A DNA stretch of 64,000 nt from an uncultured Anaerotruncus sp. (GTDB lineage: Bacteria > Bacillota > Clostridia > Oscillospirales > Ruminococcaceae): the NCBI GenBank assembly GCA_904398655.1, contig CAJFPF010000011.1, positions 1-64,000 of the forward strand, given 5' to 3'. Of this stretch, positions 9,569 through 19,479 are shown piece by piece (within the stretch, counting starts at the first letter, position 1; the number at the start of each line of letters is the position of its first letter). The notes below the pieces were generated by a model that was not told where the DNA came from, made no database searches, and saw only the letters and a list, made by a program, of their open reading frames with translations. The translations under genes and the position numbers were made by a program.

Positions 9569-9958
9569 TTATTTGCTGTATTTTCGCAGGGCGGTGACAA
9601 TCGCCTGCTGAGGCAGGTCCTCGTCCAATAGGGCGGGGATATCGCCAGGTTTCAGGTGGTTTTGTCCCTGCTGGCGGATCACCAGCAGCCGTACCGCCTC
9701 CACCAGCTTGGCGGGCTCCACCCCTCTGGGACAGCGCTCGATGCAGGCATAACAGCTCAAGCACTTGAACAGGGAGGGGGAGGCCATCAGCCGGTCGATC
9801 TGTCCCTTCTCCACCATGTAGACAAACTGGTGGGGATGGTACTCCATCTCATCATAGGAGGGGCAGGTGGCGGAACACTTGCCGCAGCGCATACATTTGA
9901 GCACATTGACCCCGCTGGAGCGGAGCACCTGCTCCTGATCCCTTTGGTTGTTCGTCAT
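9569..9958 (-). CDS. hdrC: Heterodisulfide reductase-like subunit C
   Basis: CMRCGKCSATCPSYDEMEYHPHQFVYM, CLSCYACIERCPRGV. Confidence 0.85.
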   Translation of the reverse strand: MTNNQRDQEQVLRSSGVNVLKCMRCGKCSATCPSYDEMEYHPHQFVYMVEKGQIDRLMASPSLFKCLSCYACIERCPRGVEPAKLVEAVRLLVIRQQGQNHLKPGDIPALLDEDLPQQAIVTALRKYSK

Positions 9959-10767
9959 CTTCCATCCTCCCTTGCGGTATCCACGCCCAATGCCTGGGCC
10001 AGCAGCTCGGTGAAATAGACCACCGGCAGCTGATGCCCTGTGGGGGCGTTCTTGGTCAGGTTATAGAGGCAGAGGGGACAGGCGGTCACCAGCAGGTCAG
10101 CGCCCATCTGGGCGGCATCCTCCAGAACAGCGCCGCTCTTCTTGGAGGCCAGCGCCCGGTCCTCCAGGGTGACATATCCACCACAGCACTCGTTGCGGCT
10201 GGCATAGACCACCGGCTGGGCCCCCAGAGCCCGAATGAAGTCCTCCAAGATCTTGGGGTTCTCAGGGTTGTCCATCTGCATCACCTTGCCGGGCCGCAAC
10301 AGCAGGCAGCCGTAATAGGCGCCGATCTTTTTCCCGGTGAGGGGGTTCTTCACCCGCTTTGCCAGCTCCTCGAACCCCACCTGGTCCCGGAGCAGCTCCA
10401 GGTAGTGGATCACTTTGGTTTCCCCCCGGTAGGGTTCTGCCAACTTCATGTAGTTGTTGGCATTCCGGGAGAAATCCTCATTTTCTGCCATGTCGTGATT
10501 GGCCTGTTTGAGCACATTGTGGCAGGCGGAGCAGAGGGTCACCAGATCCTGCCCCAACTCCTTCGCCCCATTGAGGGCACGCACCGCCGCCAGCTTGCTG
10601 GCAATCTCATCCTGGGCCATGGAATAAGCTCCGCCGCAACACTGCCACTCCGGCAACTCCTGAAGCTCGATCCCCAGCACCTGGGCCGACCGGCGGGCAC
10701 ACTGATCCAGCCGCTGGGCCTTATTTTTCAGGGTGCAGCCGGGATAATATGAAAATACCATATGCAA
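9955..10767 (-). CDS. hdrB: Heterodisulfide reductase-like subunit B
   Basis: Two CCG domains (EWQCCGGAYS, NECCGGYVTL), YYPGCTL N-terminus. Confidence 0.9.
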   Translation of the reverse strand: MHMVFSYYPGCTLKNKAQRLDQCARRSAQVLGIELQELPEWQCCGGAYSMAQDEIASKLAAVRALNGAKELGQDLVTLCSACHNVLKQANHDMAENEDFSRNANNYMKLAEPYRGETKVIHYLELLRDQVGFEELAKRVKNPLTGKKIGAYYGCLLLRPGKVMQMDNPENPKILEDFIRALGAQPVVYASRNECCGGYVTLEDRALASKKSGAVLEDAAQMGADLLVTACPLCLYNLTKNAPTGHQLPVVYFTELLAQALGVDTAREDGR

Positions 10768-10797
10768 TCCTTCCTTTTTCCAACGGTTTCAGCCGGG

Positions 10798-12192
10798 TCA
10801 GGCCATCTGCTCGGGGTGGAACACCTCGTCAAACCGCTCCGCCGTCAAAAATCCCAGCTCCACACAGGCCTCCTTCAAGGAGATGTTGTCCTTATAGGCT
10901 TTTTTGGCGGTCTTGGCCGCGTTTTCGTAGCCGATGTAGGGGTTCAGGGCGGTCACCAACATCAGAGAGTTGTGGAGGTTGTGGTGCATCTTTTCCCGGT
11001 TTGCCCGGATCCCCACAGCGCAGTGGTTGTTGAACGAGACCATGCACTCGGCCAGCAGCCGGGCAGACTGAAGGAAGTTGTAGATGCACACCGGCATGAA
11101 CACGTTCAGCTCAAAGTTGCCCTGAGAGGCAGCCATGCCAACCGCTACATCGTTGCCCATCACCTGGACGGCCACCATGGTGACCGCCTCGCACTGGGTG
11201 GGGTTCACCTTGCCGGGCATGATGGAGGAGCCGGGCTCGTTTTCCGGGATGAAGATCTCCCCCAAACCGTCCCGGGGACCGCTGGCCAGCCAGCGCACAT
11301 CGTTGGCAATCTTCATCAGGTCGGCGGCCAGCGCCTTGAGCGCCCCGTGGGCAAACACCAACTCATCCTTGCTGGTGAGGGCGTGGAATTTGTTGGGGGC
11401 AGTGACAAACGCCTTGCCGGTGAGGCTGCTGACCTCTTGGGCCACCAGCTTGTCAAACCCGGCGGGAGCGTTGAGCCCTGTGCCCACGGCGGTCCCTCCC
11501 AGAGCCAGCTCTTTGAGCTCGGGCAGCGCCAACTGAAGCAGGTGCTTGTCCTTCTCCAGAGAGGTGCGCCATCCGCTGATCTCCTGGGAGAAGCGGATGG
11601 GAGTGGCGTCCTGCAGGTGGGTGCGCCCGCTTTTCACAACCCCCTCATTCTCCTGCTCCAACCGGCGGAAGGTGTCCGTCAACAGGTCGATGGCAGGGAT
11701 TACCTTGTCTTCGATGGCCAACACCGCCGCGATATGCATGGCGGTGGGGAAGGTGTCGTTGGAGGACTGGCTCATATTGATGTCGTCATTGGGGTGCAAC
11801 AGTTTCTCCCCGGCGATCTCGTTGCCCCGGTTGGCAATCACCTCATTGGCGTTCATGTTGGACTGAGTACCGCTGCCGGTCTGCCAGACCACCAGTGGGA
11901 AGTGGTCGTTGAGGGAACCGCTGATTACCTCGTCACAGGCCTTTGAGATGGCATCCAACTTATGCCGGGTCATCTTTTCCGGTTTGAGCTGGTGGTTGGC
12001 GATGGCGGCCGCCTTCTTCAGGATGCCGAAGGCGTGGGTGATCTCCCGGGGCATGGTTTCAATGCCTACGCCGATGGGGAAATTTTCGTGGCTGCGTTGG
12101 GTCTGGGCGCCCCAGTACCTGTCGGCTGGGACTTTTACCTCCCCCATGGAGTCGTGTTCGATCCGATACTCCTGCCCATTCTGCTGGCTCAT
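10798..12192 (-). CDS. fumC: Class II fumarate hydratase
   Basis: 464 aa; [33 protein letters not shown] signature. Confidence 0.95.
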   Translation of the reverse strand: MSQQNGQEYRIEHDSMGEVKVPADRYWGAQTQRSHENFPIGVGIETMPREITHAFGILKKAAAIANHQLKPEKMTRHKLDAISKACDEVISGSLNDHFPLVVWQTGSGTQSNMNANEVIANRGNEIAGEKLLHPNDDINMSQSSNDTFPTAMHIAAVLAIEDKVIPAIDLLTDTFRRLEQENEGVVKSGRTHLQDATPIRFSQEISGWRTSLEKDKHLLQLALPELKELALGGTAVGTGLNAPAGFDKLVAQEVSSLTGKAFVTAPNKFHALTSKDELVFAHGALKALAADLMKIANDVRWLASGPRDGLGEIFIPENEPGSSIMPGKVNPTQCEAVTMVAVQVMGNDVAVGMAASQGNFELNVFMPVCIYNFLQSARLLAECMVSFNNHCAVGIRANREKMHHNLHNSLMLVTALNPYIGYENAAKTAKKAYKDNISLKEACVELGFLTAERFDEVFHPEQMA

Positions 12193-12232
12193 ATTCTTTC
12201 CTCCTGTCCCTGGTTTTGGCGTTTGGTCCGGC

Positions 12233-13180
12233 TCAGATGCGGACGCTCTTGAGCACCGCCTTCAGGCTGTCGGCGCTCTTGCGGAGCTTGGCGATCTCAT
12301 CATCGGTGAGAGGGGCCACAATTCGGCTGTCCATGCCACCGGCGCCCACAACGGACATGGTGCTCAGGCAGACGTCCTCGATGCCATACTCCCCGTGCAT
12401 CATGCTGGAGACGGTGAGCACTGTATCGGCGCCGCTGAAGATGCATTTGCAGATGTGGCAGACCGAGACAGCGACCGCATAGAAGGTCGCCCCCTTGCGG
12501 GAGATGATCTTGCCGCCGGATTTGCGGATATAGTTCTCCACCTCGTCGTGGACCAGGGTGGGGTTGGCCACAGGTTTCTCTGTGAGGCAGTCCACATAGC
12601 TGTCGATGGGGATATTGGAGATGGTGGCGATCGACCAGGGCACAAAGGAGGTGTCCCCGTGCTCACCAAACACATAGGCGTGGACGTTCTGTTGGTTGAT
12701 GGAATAATACTCTGCCAGACGGGCCCGCAGGCGAGCGGTATCCAAAATGGTGCCGGAACCGATGATCTGTTTCTCTGGCAGTCCGGAGATCTTCTGGAAC
12801 ACATAGGTCAGGATATCCACCGGGTTGCTGACAACAATATAGATGGCGTTGGGAGCGTATTTGACAATTTCCGGAACAATCTGCTTGGTGACGTCCACAT
12901 TGACTTGGGCCAATTCCAGACGGCTCTGACCGGGTTTGCGGGCGATGCCGGAGGTGAGAATGACAATATCAGAATCCTGGGCGTCCATATAGCTGCCCGC
13001 ATAGATGGAGATAGGGGGGCAGAACGAGACCCCTTGGCGGATGTCCAACGCCTCGCCCAGGGCTTTGGATTCGTTGATGTCAATCATGACTACTTCAGTG
13101 GCGATACCGTTGACCGCCATGGTGTAGGCGATGGTGGAACCGACGCTGCCAGCTCCGATGATTGTAACTTTTTTTCCCAT
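12233..13180 (-). CDS. LDH/MDH superfamily; predicted malate dehydrogenase from the specificity residue
   Basis: [24 protein letters not shown]; specificity loop reads ARKPGQSR (Arg as in MDH). Confidence 0.8.
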   Translation of the reverse strand: MGKKVTIIGAGSVGSTIAYTMAVNGIATEVVMIDINESKALGEALDIRQGVSFCPPISIYAGSYMDAQDSDIVILTSGIARKPGQSRLELAQVNVDVTKQIVPEIVKYAPNAIYIVVSNPVDILTYVFQKISGLPEKQIIGSGTILDTARLRARLAEYYSINQQNVHAYVFGEHGDTSFVPWSIATISNIPIDSYVDCLTEKPVANPTLVHDEVENYIRKSGGKIISRKGATFYAVAVSVCHICKCIFSGADTVLTVSSMMHGEYGIEDVCLSTMSVVGAGGMDSRIVAPLTDDEIAKLRKSADSLKAVLKSVRI

Positions 13181-13228
13181 TGCAATTCCTCCATTTTTTA
13201 ACTTTTTGCGGTGGCCGTTACCGCATGG

Positions 13229-13879
13229 TCAGTGGGTTCCATCGGCCTTTTCGTACAAATTTTTCAGATGGTGGGAGAGCAGCGCTAGAGAGGAGGCCAT
13301 ATTTTCCTGTTGGATGAGGACCCCCTCCGGTGCTCGCAATAAAACCGGCGCAAAATTCCAAACCGCCCGCACGCCGCTGTTGGTCAGTGCATCACAGCAG
13401 GCCTGTGCCGCAGCGGCGGGAACCGCGAGGATCCCAATCTGGACCTGTTGCCTCTGGCAAAAATTGGGCAGTTCCGAAACTGGCAAGATCGGCCTCCCAT
13501 CCACCACCGCTCCCACCAGAGCGGGATTGATGTCAAAAGCGGCCATGATCTTTAACCCATAGTCAGAGAAGCCGCCGTAGGAGAGCAATGCCAGCCCTAA
13601 ATTTCCCACTCCCACCAAGACGGTGCGGCTGCATCCGCCCGCCCACAAAAAGCGCTCTAAATCCTGAATCAGAGTCTGTAGGGGATAGCCGGTCTTGGGT
13701 TTTCCGCAGGAAGTGACGGCGGCCAGATCTTTGCGGACCTGAACCTCCCCCAATCCCAGGCCCGCAGCAATGGCGGTGGCGGAGATATGGGGATAGACGT
13801 TTTCCGGCAGTCCGCGTAGGTAGGAGAGATAGACAGGAAGCCGTTGCAAGGTAAGTTTTGAGATATGTCCCGATTTCAT
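13229..13879 (-). CDS. rex: Redox-sensing transcriptional repressor Rex
   Basis: 216 aa; RLPVYLSYLRGL, LGLGEVQVRKDLAAVTSCGKPKTGY, LVGVGNLGLALLSYGGF. Confidence 0.93.
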   Translation of the reverse strand: MKSGHISKLTLQRLPVYLSYLRGLPENVYPHISATAIAAGLGLGEVQVRKDLAAVTSCGKPKTGYPLQTLIQDLERFLWAGGCSRTVLVGVGNLGLALLSYGGFSDYGLKIMAAFDINPALVGAVVDGRPILPVSELPNFCQRQQVQIGILAVPAAAAQACCDALTNSGVRAVWNFAPVLLRAPEGVLIQQENMASSLALLSHHLKNLYEKADGTH

Positions 13880-14007
13880 GGAGGCCTCCTTTCCGGAAAT
13901 CTGCTGTCAGATATCGATAAAACTTTACTTATTTTCGATAAAAAACAAACAAAATGCTCTCTCTTAAAGCTTGGGATTACCGAAATGTCACGCTTGGTTA
14001 ACACCTT

Positions 14008-14020
14008 TGTTACTATAACA
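14008..14020. promoter_or_regulatory. Inverted repeat overlapping a putative minus-strand promoter of rex (candidate Rex operator)
   Basis: TGTTA-CTA-TAACA; minus strand TTCAAA-N16-TATAGT overlaps it. Confidence 0.35.
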
Positions 14021-14206
14021 TAGACCGGCATTGTTTGAAAAGGCGATTTGACGAAAAAAAGCGGTTGATGCTCAAAAATTATGCATCTTGCTATTTTTTT
14101 AACAATTTAACAGCGAAAGAACCAGGCAAACCGACTAAATCGCCAAAACTCCATAAAAAATACTGCTATTTCGCTCTTTTTCAGAAAAATTAGGGCCCAA
14201 TTTTCA

Positions 14207-14250
14207 AGGGATCAAAATGGGGGCGCAACTGCGCCCCCATTTTGATCCCT
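14207..14250 (-). terminator. Terminator-like perfect hairpin downstream of the GntR gene
   Basis: AGGGATCAAAATGGGGGCGCA-AC-TGCGCCCCCATTTTGATCCCT; weak U-tract on minus strand. Confidence 0.6.
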
Positions 14251-14951
14251 CATTTAAATAGAAGTCCGTCGAAAGACCCAATATCGGCCAAAAGTTCCTT
14301 CACAGACTCTTGGCTGTTGCCATCCATCATTGCTTTAACAATTCGGATATGACCTTCACAGTCCATGACAAAGGAGGTCCGTTTCCATTTGTCCCAGTGG
14401 AATTGGGCATAAGCCCTGGTGAGCACATTCATGCTGTTTTGAAGCATCCGATAGCTGTATTGATTGCAGCTGTAGGAAATCAGTTTCAGGTGGAAACGAA
14501 TGTTGTTCTCCCAGTGGTGCCAGATATCCTCCTCATAGTCCACCTGGCAGTTTTCCAAGGTGTAGTCCATCAGATCCTGCAAATCCTGGGGGGTGAGGGT
14601 GGGAAGGTATTGGATTAAACTGTTGCTCTCCAAAATCGAACGGAATTCCAGAATGTCCCGGATATCGCGCTCGGTCAATTTGACAATGGCGTAGCCATAT
14701 CGGGGGATACTGCGCAGAACATTTTCGCTGCACAACCGATTGAGGGCGTCCCGTACGGGGGATTTACTGACCCCATATTTTTCAATCAGCTGTTTTTCAT
14801 TGATGACTTCGGTCTGTTGGTAGACCCCCTCGATGATGTCCTCCAATACGGCGTCATACACCTGTCCGGTGAGAGAGTTTGTCCGATCCAAATATCCACA
14901 CCCCTTCCTGAGCCCAAAACGATTGACATGCTTAACGATGTTGCTTGGCAT
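14250..14951 (-). CDS. GntR family (FCD-type) transcriptional regulator
   Basis: wHTH VINEKQLIEKYGVSKSPVRDALNRLCSENVLRSIPRYGYAIV; probable start 14951. Confidence 0.8.
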   Translation of the reverse strand: MPSNIVKHVNRFGLRKGCGYLDRTNSLTGQVYDAVLEDIIEGVYQQTEVINEKQLIEKYGVSKSPVRDALNRLCSENVLRSIPRYGYAIVKLTERDIRDILEFRSILESNSLIQYLPTLTPQDLQDLMDYTLENCQVDYEEDIWHHWENNIRFHLKLISYSCNQYSYRMLQNSMNVLTRAYAQFHWDKWKRTSFVMDCEGHIRIVKAMMDGNSQESVKELLADIGSFDGLLFK

Positions 14952-15903
14952 ACTCCTTTGTGGCATCCACTGCGGCCCGAATCCGCTCGGCTGAAATCTC
15001 GGTAGGTAACGTACAATCGGCACCCAAAAGGAACTTATGGGTCCCCATTTCGTCCAGAAGCTGGTAAACCGCCTGATGAATCTGCTCCATGGTCCCATCC
15101 ACCAGTACACCGGAACGGTCATCCAAACCGCCCAAAATAGCCCGCCCAGCAAACAGTTTTTGTCCCTCTTTCAGGCTGGGATTCTCGGAAAAGACGCCCC
15201 AGTTAATTACATCCCCAGGGTAGTCCTGATAACGGGTGAGGTTTAGACGGTCCTTGCAGATGTGCAGAATATTGAAAGCAGGGCGCTTGTCCGCTGCATG
15301 CAGAATCTGCAGATCATAGGGTTTGATAAACTCCTCAAACTCCTCGTCGGTATAGAGATAGCTTTCGCCGCCCAGTGCCGCATAGTAGATCCCATCGACG
15401 CCGACTTTCAGAGCCTCCTCCGTGAGGATGGTCAACGTCTCTGCAATGGCCTCGTAGGCCTGCTTTACCGCTTTGGGGTCCCGGCGCAGGTGATCGGTCA
15501 AAAAGCTGGTGCGACCGGGCTCGTAGCCGGAGGTGCCTCCCCGAGCGTGCCAAGCGGAGGCCACCAGACCATGGACGGTGAGCAAGACCACACCCTTGTC
15601 ATGAACCTGGTCCAAAATCCGCTTGGTGATCTCCAACTGATCCTGGATAAAGGAAGCATTGCGGCCAAAGGGACGGATTTTCCCCCAATCGGCGGGTTCC
15701 CGGATGGGAATATCACAGGGGAACACGTTTTCATTCATAATTTTCATGATGTCGGTGCCGGTCTCTTGGAAAAATTTCAGGTGAGCCTGCACCGCCTGCT
15801 CCCCATAGAAGCAATCTTCGGGGAAATGGAGCCAGAAACCGGCAGGGACCCGGTCCACCTGTTCTCCTCTTACGGCGGCAATGACATTTTCGCGGTTGGT
15901 CAT
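14932..15903 (-). CDS. Uroporphyrinogen decarboxylase / MtaA-type corrinoid methyltransferase family protein
   Basis: MTNRENVIAAVRGEQVDRVPAGFW...; HIC...GADCT pattern compatible with the MtaA/MtbA HxC...C zinc site. Confidence 0.75.
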   Translation of the reverse strand: MTNRENVIAAVRGEQVDRVPAGFWLHFPEDCFYGEQAVQAHLKFFQETGTDIMKIMNENVFPCDIPIREPADWGKIRPFGRNASFIQDQLEITKRILDQVHDKGVVLLTVHGLVASAWHARGGTSGYEPGRTSFLTDHLRRDPKAVKQAYEAIAETLTILTEEALKVGVDGIYYAALGGESYLYTDEEFEEFIKPYDLQILHAADKRPAFNILHICKDRLNLTRYQDYPGDVINWGVFSENPSLKEGQKLFAGRAILGGLDDRSGVLVDGTMEQIHQAVYQLLDEMGTHKFLLGADCTLPTEISAERIRAAVDATKEYAKQHR

Positions 15904-15942
15904 GGTAGTTTCTCCTTCTATTAATATATCTTTACATGGCAA

Positions 15943-17379
15943 TTATAGGATATTGTCCAGAGCAATCAGCGCTAAAATACAGGCCTTCAGGCAGTAGCGG
16001 AGAACTTGGATGGAGATGCACTCATCCGGTTGGTGGCCATGGCCTTTCCCGTCGGGGAAGGGGACGGGCATATCCTTGATGCCAGGTCCAAAACCGACAG
16101 CGTTGGGGAGATGCCGGGCATAGGTACCACCGCCAGTGGTGTAAGGCTCTAAATGACGGCCCAGCACATGGTCGGAAATTTCGCAGAGCAAGGGAATTGC
16201 CGGATGATCCTTCGGGACATAGGCAGGAGGATCGTCTCCAAAATCTTCCAGCTGATAGCCCTTGGACTCCAGATAGGCGCGTAGGGAGGTCTTCACCTGT
16301 TCCCCCTGGACGGTAACCGGATAACGGGTATCGAACCGTACCCGCAGGCAACCATCCTCCAGACGGACCACAGACCCCACACAGGTGAGCCGGCCGGAAG
16401 CTTCGTCTTGGAAGGGGATTCCGGTCGTCTCTCCGTAGTAATTGGAGGTGAAATGAGCAAGGCCCTCCACAGCACCTCTACAGCTGCCGGTGAGCAGCCC
16501 ACTGCGGGCCAGGGCATCTGCCAACAGATGAACTGCGTTACAAGAACCCTCCGGGAAAGCCGCATGGCGGGAAAGACCGTGGGCAGTCACTTTCAGCCCC
16601 TCTGCGGTCTCCTCCAGATCGATCCCTTCCTCACAGAAGGGGCGCATCTGGGCAGCAGAAATCCCGGATATGACCGCCTGAGCCAGGTCCGGCACAACAT
16701 TCACCACTTGGCCGGCGGTGAAGCTGAGCAGATTGCCCTGAGCCGGGGCGGCAGCTGTGAACCGGAAGATCCCCTTTTCCCCAAAACAGACGGGGAAATC
16801 GTTATCGGGAACCAAGGAAAAATCCGGAATCGGGCCGTGTTCACAGAAATATTGAATATCGGCCATGCCGGTCTCTTCACTACAGCCAAAGTAGAGAAGC
16901 ACATCATTTTGCAGCGGGATTTTTTCCTCTTGGAAGAACCGCAGGGCATAGAAGGCCGCCATTGCGGGCCCTTTGTTGTCCCCTACGCCCCGCCCCACCA
17001 GGAAATCGCCCTGTTGGGTGCAGTTCCAGGGACCATAGGTCCATTTGGAGGTATCTCCCACCGGTACCACATCCAGATGGGAGAATAGGCCGATCAATTT
17101 TCGCTTCTCGCCCTGCCCCTGCATCCGGCAGGAGCCACAGTAGTAGTCATAGTTCTCAGTAAGAAAACCATGCTTTTCCGAGAGCTCCAGTGCATGGTCC
17201 AATACATTGGCACATCCCTCTCCAAAGGGGTGTTGCCCCTCCTGCGCCTGAGAGACGCTGGGGATGGCCACCAACTGACGCAAGTCCTCGAGCATCTGAT
17301 CCTGATGGGCGTCCATCCATTGATCAATTTTCTCCTCAAAGCAAGCATCCCATTTCACATCAGTCACTCTCCTTGTCAT
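15943..17379 (-). CDS. M20 family metallopeptidase (Sapep/PepV-like dipeptidase)
   Basis: LIGLFSHLDVVPVGDTSKW, GRGVGDNKGPAMAAFYALRF, GCSEETGMADIQYF. Confidence 0.85.
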   Translation of the reverse strand: MTRRVTDVKWDACFEEKIDQWMDAHQDQMLEDLRQLVAIPSVSQAQEGQHPFGEGCANVLDHALELSEKHGFLTENYDYYCGSCRMQGQGEKRKLIGLFSHLDVVPVGDTSKWTYGPWNCTQQGDFLVGRGVGDNKGPAMAAFYALRFFQEEKIPLQNDVLLYFGCSEETGMADIQYFCEHGPIPDFSLVPDNDFPVCFGEKGIFRFTAAAPAQGNLLSFTAGQVVNVVPDLAQAVISGISAAQMRPFCEEGIDLEETAEGLKVTAHGLSRHAAFPEGSCNAVHLLADALARSGLLTGSCRGAVEGLAHFTSNYYGETTGIPFQDEASGRLTCVGSVVRLEDGCLRVRFDTRYPVTVQGEQVKTSLRAYLESKGYQLEDFGDDPPAYVPKDHPAIPLLCEISDHVLGRHLEPYTTGGGTYARHLPNAVGFGPGIKDMPVPFPDGKGHGHQPDECISIQVLRYCLKACILALIALDNIL

Positions 17380-18343
17380 AGAGATGGCAGGCAACAAAAT
17401 GACCAGGGGCCTCCTCCCGAAGCGGCGGGCGGCACTGTTTGCACTGCTCTGTGGCATAGCGGCAACGGGTGTGGAAGTGGCAGCCAGCGGGAGGATTCAA
17501 TGGACTGGGGACATCCCCTTCCAAAATGATCCGCTTGGTGGTCACATCCACATCTGGGATGGGGATGGCGGAGAGCAGCGCCTGGGTGTAGGGGTGCAGG
17601 GGATGGGCATAGAACTCCTCCTTTTCCGCAATCTCTACCACCCGCCCCAAATACATCACCGCAACCCGGTCACTGACATATTTGACCACGCTTAGGTCGT
17701 GGGAGATGAACATATAGGTGAGGTTTTTATGGGCCTGCAGTTCCTTAATCAGGTTGAGCACCTGGGAACGGACCGACACATCCAGGGCGGAAACCGGCTC
17801 GTCACAGACTACGAACTCCGGGTTGAGCACCAGTGCCCGGGCGATAACAATTCGCTGACGCTGGCCGCCGGAAAACTCGTGGGGATACCGGTTCATCTGG
17901 CTCTCCTGCATTCCCACCAGCTTCATGATTTCCGCTACCATTTCGGTGCGTTCTGACATGCTGCCGATCCCGAAGGCGTCCAGGGGAGCACGGATCAGCT
18001 CCAGCACTGTCATGCGGGGGTTCAGCGAGGCATAAGGGTCCTGGAAGATCAGCTGCATTTTTTTCCGCATGTTGCGCATCTCTTCCTTATTATAGCCCAG
18101 GATGTTCTCCCCATGATAGAGGACTTCACCGGAAGTTGGTTCAATCAGCCGCAAAATGGTACGCCCCAGAGTGGATTTCCCACAGCCGGACTCTCCCACA
18201 ATGCCTAGGGTCTCTCCTTTGTGGATGGTCAGATCCACCCCATCCACCGCTTGCACCTTTTTGAGCGGTTTCCCGGTAAATGTTTTGGCAGTGACAAACT
18301 GTTTGCTCAGGCCATTGACCTGTACCAGTGTCTCATTCAGCAT
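17360..18343 (-). CDS. Oligopeptide/dipeptide ABC transporter ATP-binding protein (OppF/DppF-like)
   Basis: Walker [30 protein letters not shown]-terminal oligo_HPY region. Confidence 0.9.
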   Translation of the reverse strand: MLNETLVQVNGLSKQFVTAKTFTGKPLKKVQAVDGVDLTIHKGETLGIVGESGCGKSTLGRTILRLIEPTSGEVLYHGENILGYNKEEMRNMRKKMQLIFQDPYASLNPRMTVLELIRAPLDAFGIGSMSERTEMVAEIMKLVGMQESQMNRYPHEFSGGQRQRIVIARALVLNPEFVVCDEPVSALDVSVRSQVLNLIKELQAHKNLTYMFISHDLSVVKYVSDRVAVMYLGRVVEIAEKEEFYAHPLHPYTQALLSAIPIPDVDVTTKRIILEGDVPSPLNPPAGCHFHTRCRYATEQCKQCRPPLREEAPGHFVACHLYDKESD

Positions 18344-19328
18344 CCTGTCCAGCTCCTTCCGGCGCAAATTTCCAGCATCTCACCTTACGTCCGTCCACAT
18401 CAAACAGCTCAGGCTCCTTTTTGGAGCAGATCCCCATTGCTTCCGGGCACCGCTCACAGAAACGGCATCCAGCCGGCATATTGCTCAAATCCGGCACCGA
18501 GCCTTTGATGGTGTAGAGCAGGTCGTCACTGGATTGGTTTAAGCGGGGGATAGAAGCCAAAAGCCCTTTGGCGTAGGGATGCAATGGATTTTTAAAGATG
18601 CTGCGCACATCGGAGTACTCCATCTCCTTGCCGGCGTACATGACCATCACATTGTCGGCCATCTCCGCGACCACCCCCATGTCGTGGGTGATCAGCATGA
18701 TGGAGGTGTGCTCCTTCTCCTTGAGTTCCCGCATCAATTCCAGGATCTGAGCCTGAATGGTCACATCCAGAGCGGTGGTGGGTTCGTCAGCGATAAGCAG
18801 GGAGGCGTTGCAGCTCAAGGCCATTGCGATCATCACCCGCTGGCGCATACCGCCGGACAGTTGATGGGGATATTCTTTCATGCGCGCCTCTGGAGAGGGA
18901 ATCCCCACCTTGGCAAGCATCTGGACCGCCCGATCCCAAGCCTCTTTGTGAGGCACTTTTTCATGGGTGGTGATCGTCTCGGTCAGCTGTTTGCCAATGG
19001 TGAGCACCGGATTCAGGCCGGTCATGGAGTCCTGAAAGATCATGGCGATCTCATTGCCCCGGATCTGCCGCATCTGTTTTGGGGTCTTCTTCAAAAGATC
19101 CTCCCCTTTGAAGAGAATCTCCCCTCCCGCAATCCTGCCCGCGTTCTCCGGAATTAGACGAAGGATGGAGAGGGAGGTGACGCTTTTTCCGCATCCGGAC
19201 TCGCCCACAATACCCAGCGTTTCTCCATTGCGGATGGAGAAGGACACCTCGTCTACCGCGGTGACGGTGCCGTTCTTTCCACTAAACTGGGTCTTCAGCT
19301 TTTTGACTTCCAGCAGGTTTTCAGACAT
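18333..19328 (-). CDS. Oligopeptide/dipeptide ABC transporter ATP-binding protein (OppD/DppD-like)
   Basis: [43 protein letters not shown]. Confidence 0.9.
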   Translation of the reverse strand: MSENLLEVKKLKTQFSGKNGTVTAVDEVSFSIRNGETLGIVGESGCGKSVTSLSILRLIPENAGRIAGGEILFKGEDLLKKTPKQMRQIRGNEIAMIFQDSMTGLNPVLTIGKQLTETITTHEKVPHKEAWDRAVQMLAKVGIPSPEARMKEYPHQLSGGMRQRVMIAMALSCNASLLIADEPTTALDVTIQAQILELMRELKEKEHTSIMLITHDMGVVAEMADNVMVMYAGKEMEYSDVRSIFKNPLHPYAKGLLASIPRLNQSSDDLLYTIKGSVPDLSNMPAGCRFCERCPEAMGICSKKEPELFDVDGRKVRCWKFAPEGAGQDAE

Positions 19329-19479
19329 GTTGGCTCCCTCGTTTCTTTCTATGGTGATAGCTGCCACGGGCTCGGGCGCTCTTTTTTCGGGCCGGGGAAC
19401 CCCCGGCCGGGAAAAAGAAGGCCCGAGCCGGCCTCCGCCGTTGCGGCAGAGGCCGGCGACCTTCCTGGGAAGAAGGGGG

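Noticed and set aside
7982-9631. 549-aa plus-strand ORF
   Set aside because: Antisense shadow of hdrA with no recognisable domain
10762-13201. Long plus-strand ORFs 10762..11946 and 11909..13201
   Set aside because: Antisense to fumC and the malate dehydrogenase, which have clear signatures
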